From NCBI GenBank assembly GCA_947475525.1, contig CANJMI010000023.1, positions 1 to 64,000 on the forward strand: 64,000 nt of DNA, given 5' to 3'. How positions within the stretch are numbered: the stretch's first letter is position 1; every line of letters starts with the position of its first letter. Shown here one piece after another: positions 9,085 to 17,525 of this stretch. The notes below the pieces were generated by a model. The model did no database searches. It was not told the DNA's origin and saw only the letters and a program-made list of their open reading frames with translations. The DNA is from Polyangiaceae bacterium. GTDB lineage: Bacteria > Myxococcota_A > Polyangia > Polyangiales > Polyangiaceae. The translations under genes were made by a program, and so were the position numbers.

Positions 9085-10659
9085 ATGAGCATGCACCGTG
9101 GATTGCAAAGCTTCTCGGCACTCACGATCATCAGCGCCCTGGCGATCGGCTGCAGCGCGAGGGGTTCAGCCGCGACCGACACCGCCGCGCCCGCCGACGA
9201 CGAAGGCATTCCCCAGGTGCCCGTCCCGGGCGCCACGGGCCCGAAGTTCGTCGCCCTTAAACCCGGCGTGATCGTGCGGGACCGTCCGTCACCCAACGGA
9301 AAAACGATCGGCATCTTGCGAGCCGGCGCTCGGGTGTCGCGCGCGAGCGAGCCCTATTCGAAGCGAAATTGCGCCGATGGCTGGTACCCCGTACGGCCGC
9401 GCGGCTTTGTCTGCGCGGGCGATGACACAAGCATCGACGAAGGCCATCCCGTTGCCCGCCTGCTCGGCGAGGGACCGTCGATGGACCGAGCGCTCCCCTA
9501 CCGTTATGGGCGCGTGAAAAAAGGCGAGAGCGTTCTCTACGCGAAACTACCGACGCGCGAAGAACAACTCGCGGCCGAGCCCAAGCTCGGTGATCCCAAT
9601 GACAAGGGAAAAGAGCCCAAGCGCCTCGGCGTCGGCGCGAACGACGTCCCTCTCAGCGAGACGTTCGCACCCGCTAGCGTCGCCGTGATCCAGCCTGACG
9701 CAGAGGGCGTCGGCCCCGACGGCTATCGAACGACCGCGAGTGTCTTTTCGTTTCCTGGACCCCAAGCCCCACCGCTCCCGCTGCTCGTCGGCGCCTCGCT
9801 TGGCGCGACAGACAACCGCATCGTTAAAACGAAAAGTGGCGTTGCGGTCGTCGCATCTTTCCTCGCTGGGGACGGCGCGGACGAACGCCGCTTCGGGCTC
9901 ACCCCCGAGGGCCGCTTCGTGCCAATCGATCGTCTCGGCGAAGCACTCGGTACGACGTGGCACGGCCTCGACTTCACGAAAGGCAACCTGCCCGTCGCGT
10001 TCGCGATTCGCAATCCGCACACGTGGTCTATCGGCAAAGGCGACCATCCCGAGATGCTCGACGACGAATTCGAGTCGAAGGACGCCGTTCGCCTGAGCGG
10101 CCGATTCCGCACGGTCGATGGGACGCTTTTTTACGAGACGGCCGACGACAATCGATGGGTGCGCCACAAGGACTTCGTGATGGTCCTCCCCCGGCACAAG
10201 TTCCCAGACTTTGCGGAGCCCAACCAGAAGTGGATCGACATCTCTCTGGCGAATCAGACTCTGATCGCCTGGGAGGGGCATCGCCCGATCTACGCGACTC
10301 TTATGTCGAGCGGCCAAGACCGTCTCGGTGATCCGTCAACCGGCGCCGCCGCCACGCTCCAGGGTCAATTCCGCATTCGCAGCAAATTCGTCACCCGCGC
10401 GCTCGACGACGCCGAACTCAAAGGCGAGTACTCCGTGTCGGAGGCCCCGTGGGTCCTCGAATTTGCCGACGGCTTTTCGATCACCGGCAGTTATTGGCAC
10501 TCAAATTTCGGCGAGCCGATGAACTTTCACAACGTGACCCTCTCGCCTATCGATGCCCATTGGCTCTGGCACTGGACCGACGTCGAGGTCCCCGAGGGCT
10601 GGCACGGCGTAACGCTGCCCGACGACGCCGCGAGCCCAATCGTTTACATCCACAAGTGA
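9085..10659 (+). CDS. L,D-transpeptidase (YkuD)-like lipoprotein lacking the catalytic motif
   Basis: This 524-residue protein starts with a lipoprotein signal (ALTIISALAIGC, acylated Cys near residue 22). An SH3-like segment follows (PGVIVRDRPSPNGKTIGILRAGARV). The last 150 residues match a YkuD domain: KWIDISLANQTLIAWEGHRPIYATLMSSGQ, then GSYWHSNFGEPM and DAHWLWHWTD. In active homologues the stretch between these reads SHGC followed by a small residue and N; here it reads NFHN and T (bases 10522-10539), so both the His-Gly and the nucleophilic Cys are lost. It is therefore likely a catalytically dead cell-wall-associated protein. ATG 9085 is preferred over upstream GTG 9064. Confidence 0.75.
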   Translation: MSMHRGLQSFSALTIISALAIGCSARGSAATDTAAPADDEGIPQVPVPGATGPKFVALKPGVIVRDRPSPNGKTIGILRAGARVSRASEPYSKRNCADGWYPVRPRGFVCAGDDTSIDEGHPVARLLGEGPSMDRALPYRYGRVKKGESVLYAKLPTREEQLAAEPKLGDPNDKGKEPKRLGVGANDVPLSETFAPASVAVIQPDAEGVGPDGYRTTASVFSFPGPQAPPLPLLVGASLGATDNRIVKTKSGVAVVASFLAGDGADERRFGLTPEGRFVPIDRLGEALGTTWHGLDFTKGNLPVAFAIRNPHTWSIGKGDHPEMLDDEFESKDAVRLSGRFRTVDGTLFYETADDNRWVRHKDFVMVLPRHKFPDFAEPNQKWIDISLANQTLIAWEGHRPIYATLMSSGQDRLGDPSTGAAATLQGQFRIRSKFVTRALDDAELKGEYSVSEAPWVLEFADGFSITGSYWHSNFGEPMNFHNVTLSPIDAHWLWHWTDVEVPEGWHGVTLPDDAASPIVYIHK

Positions 10660-10667
10660 CGTGACGC

Positions 10668-10697
10668 TTGACGCGAGCCCCCTCGATTAGGGATAGT
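10668..10697 (+). promoter_or_regulatory. Putative sigma-70-type promoter of the tRNA-Met gene
   Basis: A TTGACG -35 element (10668-10673) and a GATAGT -10 element (10692-10697) are separated by 18 bp and end 10 bp before the tRNA 5' end, which is the expected geometry for a tRNA promoter. The -35 is a five-of-six match and the -10 a four-of-six match to consensus. Confidence 0.5.
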
Positions 10698-10707
10698 GCT
10701 CCCCCCC

Positions 10708-10781
10708 GCCGAGGTAGCTCAGTCGGCTAGAGCAGGCGTTTCATACGCGCCGGGTCGGGGGTTCGATTCCCTCCCTCGGCA
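10708..10781 (+). tRNA. tRNA-Met (CAT anticodon), elongator type
   Basis: A full cloverleaf can be folded: acceptor GCCGAGG/CCTCGGC, D stem GCTC/GAGC, anticodon stem GGCGT/GCGCC, loop TTCATAC with anticodon CAT at 10742-10744, and T arm GGGGG-TTCGATT-CCCTC. The discriminator is A and no CCA is encoded. It lacks the three G:C pairs in the anticodon stem and the 1-72 mismatch of initiator tRNA. The TTCATAC loop is like that of elongator Met tRNAs of several bacteria. Confidence 0.9.
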
Positions 10782-10806
10782 CAGTTTTTTCGGCCTGTAT
10801 TCTGGC

Positions 10807-10842
10807 GGCTCGTCGAGCATCGCGACGCAGCCACCTTTTTTT
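10807..10842 (+). terminator. Putative intrinsic terminator downstream of tRNA-Met
   Basis: An imperfect hairpin (GGCT/AGCC outer arms at 10807-10810 and 10829-10832, GTCG/CGAC inner arms) is followed after 3 nt by seven Ts (10836-10842). The stem is interrupted by an asymmetric bulge. Confidence 0.45.
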
Positions 10843-10871
10843 CGGAGCGCTACCGGCGCGCGCGGGCATCG

Positions 10872-13199
10872 TCACACGACGATGTCGGCGTAGCGCTCAC
10901 GAACCATCGCACTCGCGGCATCCGCAGCGCTGTCGGCTTCATACCCCGCCTCGACGAGCCGCTCGAACATCTCGCCGACGGCCCGGCTTGCACTCGGCTC
11001 GAGCCCGGCGCCGCCATCGCGAAGGTGAGCGACGAGGTCCCGCAAGAGCCGGGCGAACGGCTGCCGCAGGCGCACGAACGCAGCAATTTGCATGCGCTCC
11101 ACATAACCGACGAAGATCTCCGCTCGCTTTGGCTCCGCACCCGGGTGCTCAATCGCCCACGCCGCAAACATCGAAATCACCGTGTCCCGATGGTCCTTCG
11201 GATTGCCCGTGAAGCCGAGGAGTTGTTCGACCTCACGCATCAAGATCTCATCGGGATCCTCGTCGCGAGCCGTAAGCGCGTTGCGAATCTTTTCCTTCTT
11301 CACGAAAGCGCTGACGTTCAACACGTAACGACGGAAGAGGTCATCGTACTGGGCACGAGCGATAAGGCCGCTCGCATCGCGCAGGTCGCGCTCGAGGCCA
11401 TTGAAGAGGCGCTTGCGCACCTCGGCGACGAACGAACGTGGGTCGTGATAACCGCCCTCGTCCGGCTTGGCCTCGAGCCACTCGTGCTCGTCGGTCCGTT
11501 TGCAGAGCTCCTCGATGCTGTTCAACACCGCGAAGGGCGACACGCATCGGTAAGCTGTCGCTTGAGCCGCATCGAAGAGCAGCGTGCGCATCGTGCGCGG
11601 TGAGACGCCGATACGCCCCTCGTAGTCGACCTCCGCATTCCATTCGTCGTAGAGCCGCCCGATGTTTGCGCGAAGGAGCTTCTTTTTATCATTGTCGAGT
11701 GCGGCCGGAGGCTCACCCTCCGCGTAGAGCACCATCTTATCGACCGCAGTGAGCCCCTTGACGATGTCGCCGAGCGATTGGTCGTACCGCGCCGGGTCGG
11801 GCTTGCGCATGCGCGACAGCACGGCGAACTCCGCCGCGAGACGCGCGGTATAGGGCGCGACGTGACGTCGCAACGTCGGCAAAATCTGCTCGGTATAGAT
11901 ACGCTCCTCATCGAGGTAGCTGCGCAGATACGGGGCGCGCACAAGTTCGATCCGGCCCCTGAAGCTCGCGTATTCGTGGTGCTCTCGAAACGCTGCGAGG
12001 TGCACGTCGTTCGCGCTACCGAGCATAACGACGTTGAGGAACACCGTCTGCTGCGCGAGCGCCACCTGCCCCGTCTCGAGGGTCAACTGCAGGTAGCGGA
12101 ACGCATCGATCGGCCGCTTCAAGAGATCGCTGAACTCGAGCACACCGCCGGCGGCTTCGACGAGCTCGCCCGTGACATCGAACAGTGTCGTCGCCTGAAG
12201 CGAGCTCGGCAGGGATGCAACCGAGCGGTCCGCTGTCACCTGGCGCTCACGCGCATCGACGCTCATCTCGGGGCCGAGCGTCACCGCACCTACGCGGTAG
12301 CGGCGCGAGATGTAGTAACGCTCCACTTGAACGTGGCGGAGCACGGCGCCGAAATCTCCGCGGTAGGAAGCGAGCAGCGCCTCAAATATTTGTTTGTTCT
12401 TGTGTGAAAGTTCGCCGGAGCGCAGCCAATCGGGCGGGCTCCCGGGAGCACCCGCTTCGCGCCACAGGTCGTCCAACATCGCGCGGCGTTCACGAGCCGG
12501 GATGAGGAACAATGGGTGATCGCGCAGCTCAATGACGAGGCGCGCGTCGATGTCCGCGTCTTCGAGATGCGCGAACGAGTCGAGGCTGTCGACCGCCTTG
12601 GTTCCCCCAAACCCGATCGCGCCACGACTCGTGTGACGCGTAGGGAAAATCCAGTGAAACCTATAGAGCGCGCCTTCAGCTTTGCGTGAGTAGTCTTCGA
12701 GCGCACGAAGAATGCACGAGGCCACGGTGCTCTTGGCGGAGCCGTTCGGTCCATGCATCAAGACGAGGCGGTTCGCCCGGCCCTCGCGTGCAAAGTTGGA
12801 CAGCGACCGGAAGAGCTCGCCCTGCAAATCCTCGTGTCCAACGAGCGTAGGCTCACGCCCACGGTCCTGAGCCGTCTCCCATGGACAGTCGAACAACCCG
12901 AAGCGCGTCCGCTTGCCCCAGGGCTTCTTCACCGACTCGGTGCCGTAGTGGAGAAACATATCCCGCACGTAATGCGGCGCCGGCCGACCGTAGCGAACGG
13001 GATGCGAAGCAAAGAGCTGCAAGAACTCTCCGAACGAGAGAACCCGCTTGCTCTCGGAGAACGCGCGCTGGATCTCTTCCGCGATTCGGTCGACGTGTGC
13101 CAGTGCTACCGAAGCGCGCTCGCCACCGCCGACAACGGCCTCGGCTGAGACTGCGTTGCTCGACTCGGGGACGAATTCCTTCAATTCATCGAGCTCCAC
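10872..13199 (-). CDS. prkA: PrkA-family serine protein kinase
   Basis: This 775-residue protein has the PrkA arrangement: an N-terminal AAA-type domain with Walker A GPNGSAKST (residues 150-158), followed by the PrkA C-terminal kinase-like region. The segments preceding Walker A (HYVRDMFLHYGTESVKKPWG, RFGLFDCPWETAQDRG, VGHEDLQGELFRSLSNFA) are typical of this family. The usual length is about 640-690 residues; this copy has an N-terminal extension of about 45 residues and extra C-terminal sequence. PrkA proteins act in stationary-phase and sporulation signalling in other bacteria. GTG 13199 is the only usable start in the frame, with no clear Shine-Dalgarno sequence. The usual YeaH/SpoVR partner genes are not next to it. 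Confidence 0.88.
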   Translation of the reverse strand: MELDELKEFVPESSNAVSAEAVVGGGERASVALAHVDRIAEEIQRAFSESKRVLSFGEFLQLFASHPVRYGRPAPHYVRDMFLHYGTESVKKPWGKRTRFGLFDCPWETAQDRGREPTLVGHEDLQGELFRSLSNFAREGRANRLVLMHGPNGSAKSTVASCILRALEDYSRKAEGALYRFHWIFPTRHTSRGAIGFGGTKAVDSLDSFAHLEDADIDARLVIELRDHPLFLIPARERRAMLDDLWREAGAPGSPPDWLRSGELSHKNKQIFEALLASYRGDFGAVLRHVQVERYYISRRYRVGAVTLGPEMSVDARERQVTADRSVASLPSSLQATTLFDVTGELVEAAGGVLEFSDLLKRPIDAFRYLQLTLETGQVALAQQTVFLNVVMLGSANDVHLAAFREHHEYASFRGRIELVRAPYLRSYLDEERIYTEQILPTLRRHVAPYTARLAAEFAVLSRMRKPDPARYDQSLGDIVKGLTAVDKMVLYAEGEPPAALDNDKKKLLRANIGRLYDEWNAEVDYEGRIGVSPRTMRTLLFDAAQATAYRCVSPFAVLNSIEELCKRTDEHEWLEAKPDEGGYHDPRSFVAEVRKRLFNGLERDLRDASGLIARAQYDDLFRRYVLNVSAFVKKEKIRNALTARDEDPDEILMREVEQLLGFTGNPKDHRDTVISMFAAWAIEHPGAEPKRAEIFVGYVERMQIAAFVRLRQPFARLLRDLVAHLRDGGAGLEPSASRAVGEMFERLVEAGYEADSAADAASAMVRERYADIVV

Positions 13200-13310
13200 G
13201 GAACTTCAGCATAGCGCCGAACGCGGATGCCCGCACACTGCGAAGCGCGACGCCGCACGTTTGCTCCGACGGCGCGCCTTGGAACCACGCGCGTTAAGCG
13301 GCCACGCGAC

Positions 13311-13787
13311 TCACTTTGCGAGGACGTGCAATGTGAGCTTCTCGCTCTTCAAAATGCACTGCTTGTCATCGCAAACGCTCGTCTTCAGAACCGCGTGAAT
13401 CGTGTGCCGCCCGGCTTTCTCGGGGGTCGCCACAAGCTTGAACGTGAGCTGTCGCTCGTCGAGCTCGGCATCCGCCCGCCTCAATTCGGTCTTTTCGACA
13501 CGAACACCAGCAGGCACGTCCTCGAGTTTAAGCTTGTGCGGGTAATCCTGATTCAGGTGAAACCCGCCTTTCGCTTTCACGGAGACGCTCACCGATGCGA
13601 CTTGCCCCACTGCGGCGCTCGACGGTTTCAACTCGATCGAAAACGCCTCATGCTCGATCGAATCGAGCCCCTCGTTGCGATCGTGTTTACCCTCCGCCGA
13701 AGCGGAGACGGCCGACAGCGAGCAAACGAGCGCCACGGCACCGACGGACACACCACGAATCGACCGAGCAACGATTGCGAATGACAT
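13311..13787 (-). CDS. Secreted single-domain protein resembling the DsbD N-terminal (alpha) domain
   Basis: The ATG at 13787 is chosen because GGAG lies 6 nt upstream; two in-frame starts further upstream lack this. The 158-residue product has a signal peptide (SVGAVALVCSLSAVSASA) and an immunoglobulin-like beta fold pattern: VGQVASVSVSVKAKGGFHLNQDYPHKLKL, ending in TIHAVLKTSVCDDKQCILKSEKLTLHV. The paired Cys (CDDKQC) near the C-terminus matches the position of the redox Cys in the DsbD alpha domain, but the rest of DsbD is missing. A periplasmic redox or binding role is inferred. Confidence 0.6.
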   Translation of the reverse strand: MSFAIVARSIRGVSVGAVALVCSLSAVSASAEGKHDRNEGLDSIEHEAFSIELKPSSAAVGQVASVSVSVKAKGGFHLNQDYPHKLKLEDVPAGVRVEKTELRRADAELDERQLTFKLVATPEKAGRHTIHAVLKTSVCDDKQCILKSEKLTLHVLAK

Positions 13788-13949
13788 CAACATCTCCAAT
13801 TCGAAACACGAACGACGCCGCGAATGCGTCGTCGGTAGACGAGCCGGACTTGGACGTCCAGCACCGCCCACCCATTCAACACAATTGGGGCCTCATTCGT
13901 TCCGACCGAGCGCGCGTTCGGACCTAGCGAGGCCAGGCCTCCATGCCTC

Positions 13950-15275
13950 TCAGCGAAACACCATGACGGCGACGCCGGCCAGGACCAAGAGCGCGACGCC
14001 GCCGAGCACGACGTACTTCGTCATCGATGAGCCCCTGTCGGGCAAACCCATCACATAATCGTCGTCGGCAAACGGATCGCGCGATGAGCCTCGGCCCGAG
14101 AACGGCGCGTCACCGCCGCGCGTTGACGGCAATGTGCGCGAGCTCGAAGCCCCGGCAAACGCATCGCCACGGGCCGCGGCCGTACCCAAGCTGCGCGAGC
14201 TGTGTGCCGCAGCGGCCACCTTTGGCGCGGCGGCCGTGACCGCGTTGCCGACCGCAGTCTCGGAGATCGCCGCCCACGTGGAATGATCGCCAACAAGGCC
14301 GTACGCGTGCCCGAGGCGGTCGGCGAGCTCGGCCACGGAGCCGACGCGAATCGCCGGGTTCTTTGATAGCGCATCGGCGATCACGTCGTCGACAGCCTCG
14401 GGGACCTTGACTCCCGCGAATCCCTCGGCATTCGTCACGACGCTCGGAGGCACGGGCTCTTTGCCGAGAATGGCGAGGAGGATCTGCGGCCCGGTCACGC
14501 CGTAAAAAGGCACCTTCCCGGTGAGCGCTTCGTACGCGATCGCCGCAATCGACCAGACATCGGCGCGGTGATCGAGATCCTCGAGTCCTTGCGCCTGCTC
14601 CGGCGACATGTAGAAGGGCGAACCTATGGTGGTGCCGATCACCGTCAGTTTCTTCGCGCCGAGCGAGTTGTCCCGGACACTGCCGAAATCGAGCAATTTC
14701 ACCAACGGACCGTCTTCGGTGCCGCACAGAAAAATGTTGTCTGGCTTGATGTCGCGGTGCACGACCTTCAGAGCGTGAGGCTCGCGGAGGCCGATGGCGA
14801 GCTGCGAAAGGATGCGAATCACGCGCTCGGGGCGGACGAGTTTCTCGCGTTGCATCAAGCTGCGCAGCTCTTCGCCCTCGAGGTACTCCATCACCATCGC
14901 GAAGCTCTCGTCTTCGGTTTCCTCGAAGGCGAGAACTTCAACGATGTGATCGTGGGGAAGTCGAGCGCTGAGCTCAAATTCGCGCTTGAAGCGCTCGAGC
15001 GCGATGTCGTCCATCGCGACCTCGGGATGGAGGACCTTGATCGCGACGCTGCGTTGTTCGTGGCGGTCGAGTGCCTGGTAGACGCGCCCCATCCCGCCGT
15101 CGGCGACCTTGCGGCGGATCTCATAACGATCGCCACACATGTGCGCCCCGACGCGCAGATCCTCGGGGTCACCGTCGATCGGAACGTCAGCCGAGGGGCG
15201 CAGGCCTGTGCCATCAATCGGGCAGAACCTCGCTTCGAGCGGGAAGAGTCGCTGGCACTGCGAGCAAGCTTTCAC
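13950..15275 (-). CDS. Membrane-anchored Ser/Thr protein kinase with N-terminal zinc ribbon
   Basis: This 441-residue protein begins with a short zinc-ribbon-like motif (C4xxC7 ... C18PIDG). The kinase domain (about 50-310) has the Gly loop DGGMGRVY, the VAIK lysine (K80), HRDIKPDN, DFG and SPEQA motifs, so it should be active. A Ser/Ala-rich linker of about 100 residues leads to one C-terminal transmembrane helix (YVVLGGVALLVLAGVAVMVF). It follows the coiled-coil zinc-ribbon gene by 3 nt and is almost certainly in the same operon. Confidence 0.93.
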   Translation of the reverse strand: MKACSQCQRLFPLEARFCPIDGTGLRPSADVPIDGDPEDLRVGAHMCGDRYEIRRKVADGGMGRVYQALDRHEQRSVAIKVLHPEVAMDDIALERFKREFELSARLPHDHIVEVLAFEETEDESFAMVMEYLEGEELRSLMQREKLVRPERVIRILSQLAIGLREPHALKVVHRDIKPDNIFLCGTEDGPLVKLLDFGSVRDNSLGAKKLTVIGTTIGSPFYMSPEQAQGLEDLDHRADVWSIAAIAYEALTGKVPFYGVTGPQILLAILGKEPVPPSVVTNAEGFAGVKVPEAVDDVIADALSKNPAIRVGSVAELADRLGHAYGLVGDHSTWAAISETAVGNAVTAAAPKVAAAAHSSRSLGTAAARGDAFAGASSSRTLPSTRGGDAPFSGRGSSRDPFADDDYVMGLPDRGSSMTKYVVLGGVALLVLAGVAVMVFR

Positions 15276-15278
15276 AGC

Positions 15279-16055
15279 TTAGCTCGATGCTTCGGTCGGA
15301 ATTTCGGTCGTTACCGCAGCGGGGGTGACGGGTGCCGCGGCCGGAACCGGGGGCGTGTACCAAATGATGCGGTGACAGAACGGACATTCGCCGAACTGAG
15401 TGCGCCCAAGAAGGGTGTGGAACAACATCGGCGGCAACTGCACGAAACAGCCGCGGCACGTGCCGTCCGTCGTGTGCGCGACGGGAACCTTGCCCCGACC
15501 GTGCATCGACTCGTAACGACGCCCGGTCAAGCTGGGCAGATTGGCCAGCAACGCCGCGCGACCGCTGCGCTTGCCGGCGATGTCCGCCTCGAGTTGATGA
15601 ATCTGCGCGAGCGTACCCTGCTCCTCGCTCGAGAGCTTTTCCTGGAGCTCCAAGAGCTTGAACTCATTGTCGCCGATCCCGGTGCGCGCCTGATCGCACA
15701 AGACGACCATCTTTCCGAGCTCGTCATCACGGTCGCGCTGCAGGCGCCGCAACTCGTCGAGCTCACGCTCGGCAGCTTGCGATTCCCGTTCGTTGCGTGA
15801 GCGCTGAATTCGATCCCGGGAGCGATCGAGCTGCTGGACGATGTTGCGATGGTCTATCTGGAGTTCGCTGCGAGTCCGCTCCATCTCGGTGAGACTGATT
15901 CGGTCCGCGGCGAGCGCGAGTTCGAGGGCAGACTGGGCCGTCTTAAGTCCGGTGTATTCACCACGTTGGGCCTCGAGTTTTACACTCAAGTCCTTAACTT
16001 CAGCGTCGAGCGCAGCAAGCCGCTCCAAGCTGTCAATCTGTGCGTCAATCCCCAC
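15279..16055 (-). CDS. Coiled-coil protein with C-terminal C4 zinc ribbon (DUF164/CT398-like)
   Basis: The 258-residue product is a long coiled coil (residues 5-165, rich in Glu, Arg and Leu heptads) followed by a four-Cys zinc ribbon, CRGC ... CPFC, and an Ala/Pro tail. This layout matches the CT398/DUF164 family, a conserved bacterial scaffold proposed to interact with RNA polymerase or secretion factors. It is the first gene of a two-gene unit with the Ser/Thr kinase, so it may be a substrate or partner of that kinase (inference). Confidence 0.85.
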   Translation of the reverse strand: MGIDAQIDSLERLAALDAEVKDLSVKLEAQRGEYTGLKTAQSALELALAADRISLTEMERTRSELQIDHRNIVQQLDRSRDRIQRSRNERESQAAERELDELRRLQRDRDDELGKMVVLCDQARTGIGDNEFKLLELQEKLSSEEQGTLAQIHQLEADIAGKRSGRAALLANLPSLTGRRYESMHGRGKVPVAHTTDGTCRGCFVQLPPMLFHTLLGRTQFGECPFCHRIIWYTPPVPAAAPVTPAAVTTEIPTEASS

Positions 16056-16147
16056 CGGCTCGGCCTCCTGTTGAAAACGTCAAGAACGCCCCCCCGAAAA
16101 TCCAAGCCCCATCATTGCGTGAGAGACCCCATCGCATGAGAAAAGGG

Positions 16148-16221
16148 TGGGCCCACCAGGGTTCGAACCTGGAACAACCCGGTTATGAGCCGGGGGCTCT
16201 GACCACTTGAGCTATAGGCCC
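16148..16221 (-). tRNA. tRNA with CAT anticodon, probably tRNA-Ile2 (lysidine-modified)
   Basis: Read on the minus strand it folds as acceptor GGGCCTA/TGGGCCC, D stem GCTC/GAGC, anticodon stem CCCGG/CCGGG, loop CTCATAA with anticodon CAT, T arm CCAGG-TTCGAAC-CCTGG, discriminator A and no encoded CCA. The C4:G69 and C5:G68 acceptor pairs are known TilS identity elements of tRNA-Ile2, and the GGCTCATAACC arm resembles tRNA-Ile2 of Bacillus. An elongator tRNA-Met identity cannot be ruled out from the anticodon alone. Confidence 0.85.
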
Positions 16222-16356
16222 GTGGGCATCCCCGTCCGTGCAGATTCACCCGTATTTTCATAGGGTTAGGCGCGGCACGTGATGACTGTGGTTGAACCAC
16301 CAAGCGAAGGCTACTCTAGCTTTCCGCCAGAGGGAAGGACAACGTGGGTCGAGGGC

Positions 16357-17415
16357 TCAGTGAGGATAGCGCGCGCTGTCGCCGAGCGCCCGGCGCGGAG
16401 CCTCGCCGTCGAGGGCGTTGGCGCAACATCGAAAGCCGGATTGGTAGGTCGCTTCATCGGGCGTTGCACGCGAATCGACGTTACGGCACGTCGCGACCGC
16501 CGGCTCCCAGCCTCCACCGGCGAGTGCGATGTCACTTCGCGGAGCACCTCGCTGTCCGCGCCGATCGTGAACCCATTCCGAGACGTTGCCGATCAAATCG
16601 TGGACCCCGAAGGTGCTCGCGCAGCCAGGGTGCGTGCCCGATGGTGCCCGTTGATCGAGGCGTTCGACCTCGAGCGAGACATCATTCGGTCGCGCGAGTG
16701 CCTCGTGGTTCGGTGCACGTCGAGGCCGGTCGATCGGGCAACGCGCAGGCTCGCGCTCGAGACCGTGGGGATAAGGCCACGTCCGCGGCCCTTCGCAGGC
16801 GAGCGTCCACTCGTCGGCTTCGCAGAGGCGCTTGCCTTCGACGCTGCACGCGTGCGAAGCGTCGCGATAAGTCGTCATGAGTGCCGGTCGCGCACCGACG
16901 AGGTTCGGGTACTCGAAGCGATCGATGCAGACGTGGAGGCGAGCCATCTGCCCTTCGCAGACAAGCTTCTTTTGGTAACGGCGGCACCGCTTCGGTCCGC
17001 GACGCACGGGGCTCGCCGTAGGATCCTCGCCAACCCATTCTGCGCAGAAGTGGGCCACCGCGGGGCAATACGCGCCGTCGACGAGGAGCATCCCCTGAGG
17101 GCACGCCGCATCGCTCCGAGGGTCGATGCGCGCATGCTCCGGCAGCGGAGGGAGCTCCACCGTTGACGACGGCGAGGCCCCACCGACGGGACTCGAAGCC
17201 TCCGTCGCGACGGCGCTCGGGGCCACCGTTGCGAGAGGCGCCATCGACGGGCTTGGCTCGGCTGCATCAGAGGATTCGGCAGCCGCGGCGACCCTCGACG
17301 CACCTCCCTTTGCGCGTGAACCAATGCGCGCTCGCAGAAGCACGCCCGTCCCCGCGACCGCGGCAACCACGACGAGAACGAGGGCTCCGATACCAGAACG
17401 CACGGATGTGATCAT
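16357..17415 (-). CDS. Membrane-anchored SUMF1/formylglycine-generating-enzyme-like protein
   Basis: This 352-residue protein has an N-terminal transmembrane anchor (IGALVLVVVAAVAGTGVLL), a Ser/Ala/Pro linker to about residue 95, and then an FGE-sulfatase fold: CPQGMLLVDGAYCPAV, VCIDRFEYPN, GKRLCEADEWTLACEG, FGVHDLIGNVSEWV and the C-terminal SGFRCC. These are the standard landmarks of the SUMF1/PvdO superfamily. The active-site Cys pair of genuine formylglycine-generating enzymes is not clearly present. In myxobacteria such proteins are often linked with kinases. It is divergent from uvrA. Confidence 0.75.
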   Translation of the reverse strand: MITSVRSGIGALVLVVVAAVAGTGVLLRARIGSRAKGGASRVAAAAESSDAAEPSPSMAPLATVAPSAVATEASSPVGGASPSSTVELPPLPEHARIDPRSDAACPQGMLLVDGAYCPAVAHFCAEWVGEDPTASPVRRGPKRCRRYQKKLVCEGQMARLHVCIDRFEYPNLVGARPALMTTYRDASHACSVEGKRLCEADEWTLACEGPRTWPYPHGLEREPARCPIDRPRRAPNHEALARPNDVSLEVERLDQRAPSGTHPGCASTFGVHDLIGNVSEWVHDRRGQRGAPRSDIALAGGGWEPAVATCRNVDSRATPDEATYQSGFRCCANALDGEAPRRALGDSARYPH

Positions 17416-17525
17416 GCTCGGCAGCGACCGAAACGTGGGAGAGATTCGCGCGGCTTGGCGTCATTTCACGGAGGAAGGCCCCCCGCATTGGAGCGCAGGC
17501 GCGCTGGTGTTAAGGCTTGACGATC

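Noticed and set aside
10708-10781. Initiator tRNA
   Set aside because: It has a G1-C72 pair and no run of three G:C pairs in the anticodon stem, both needed for an initiator.
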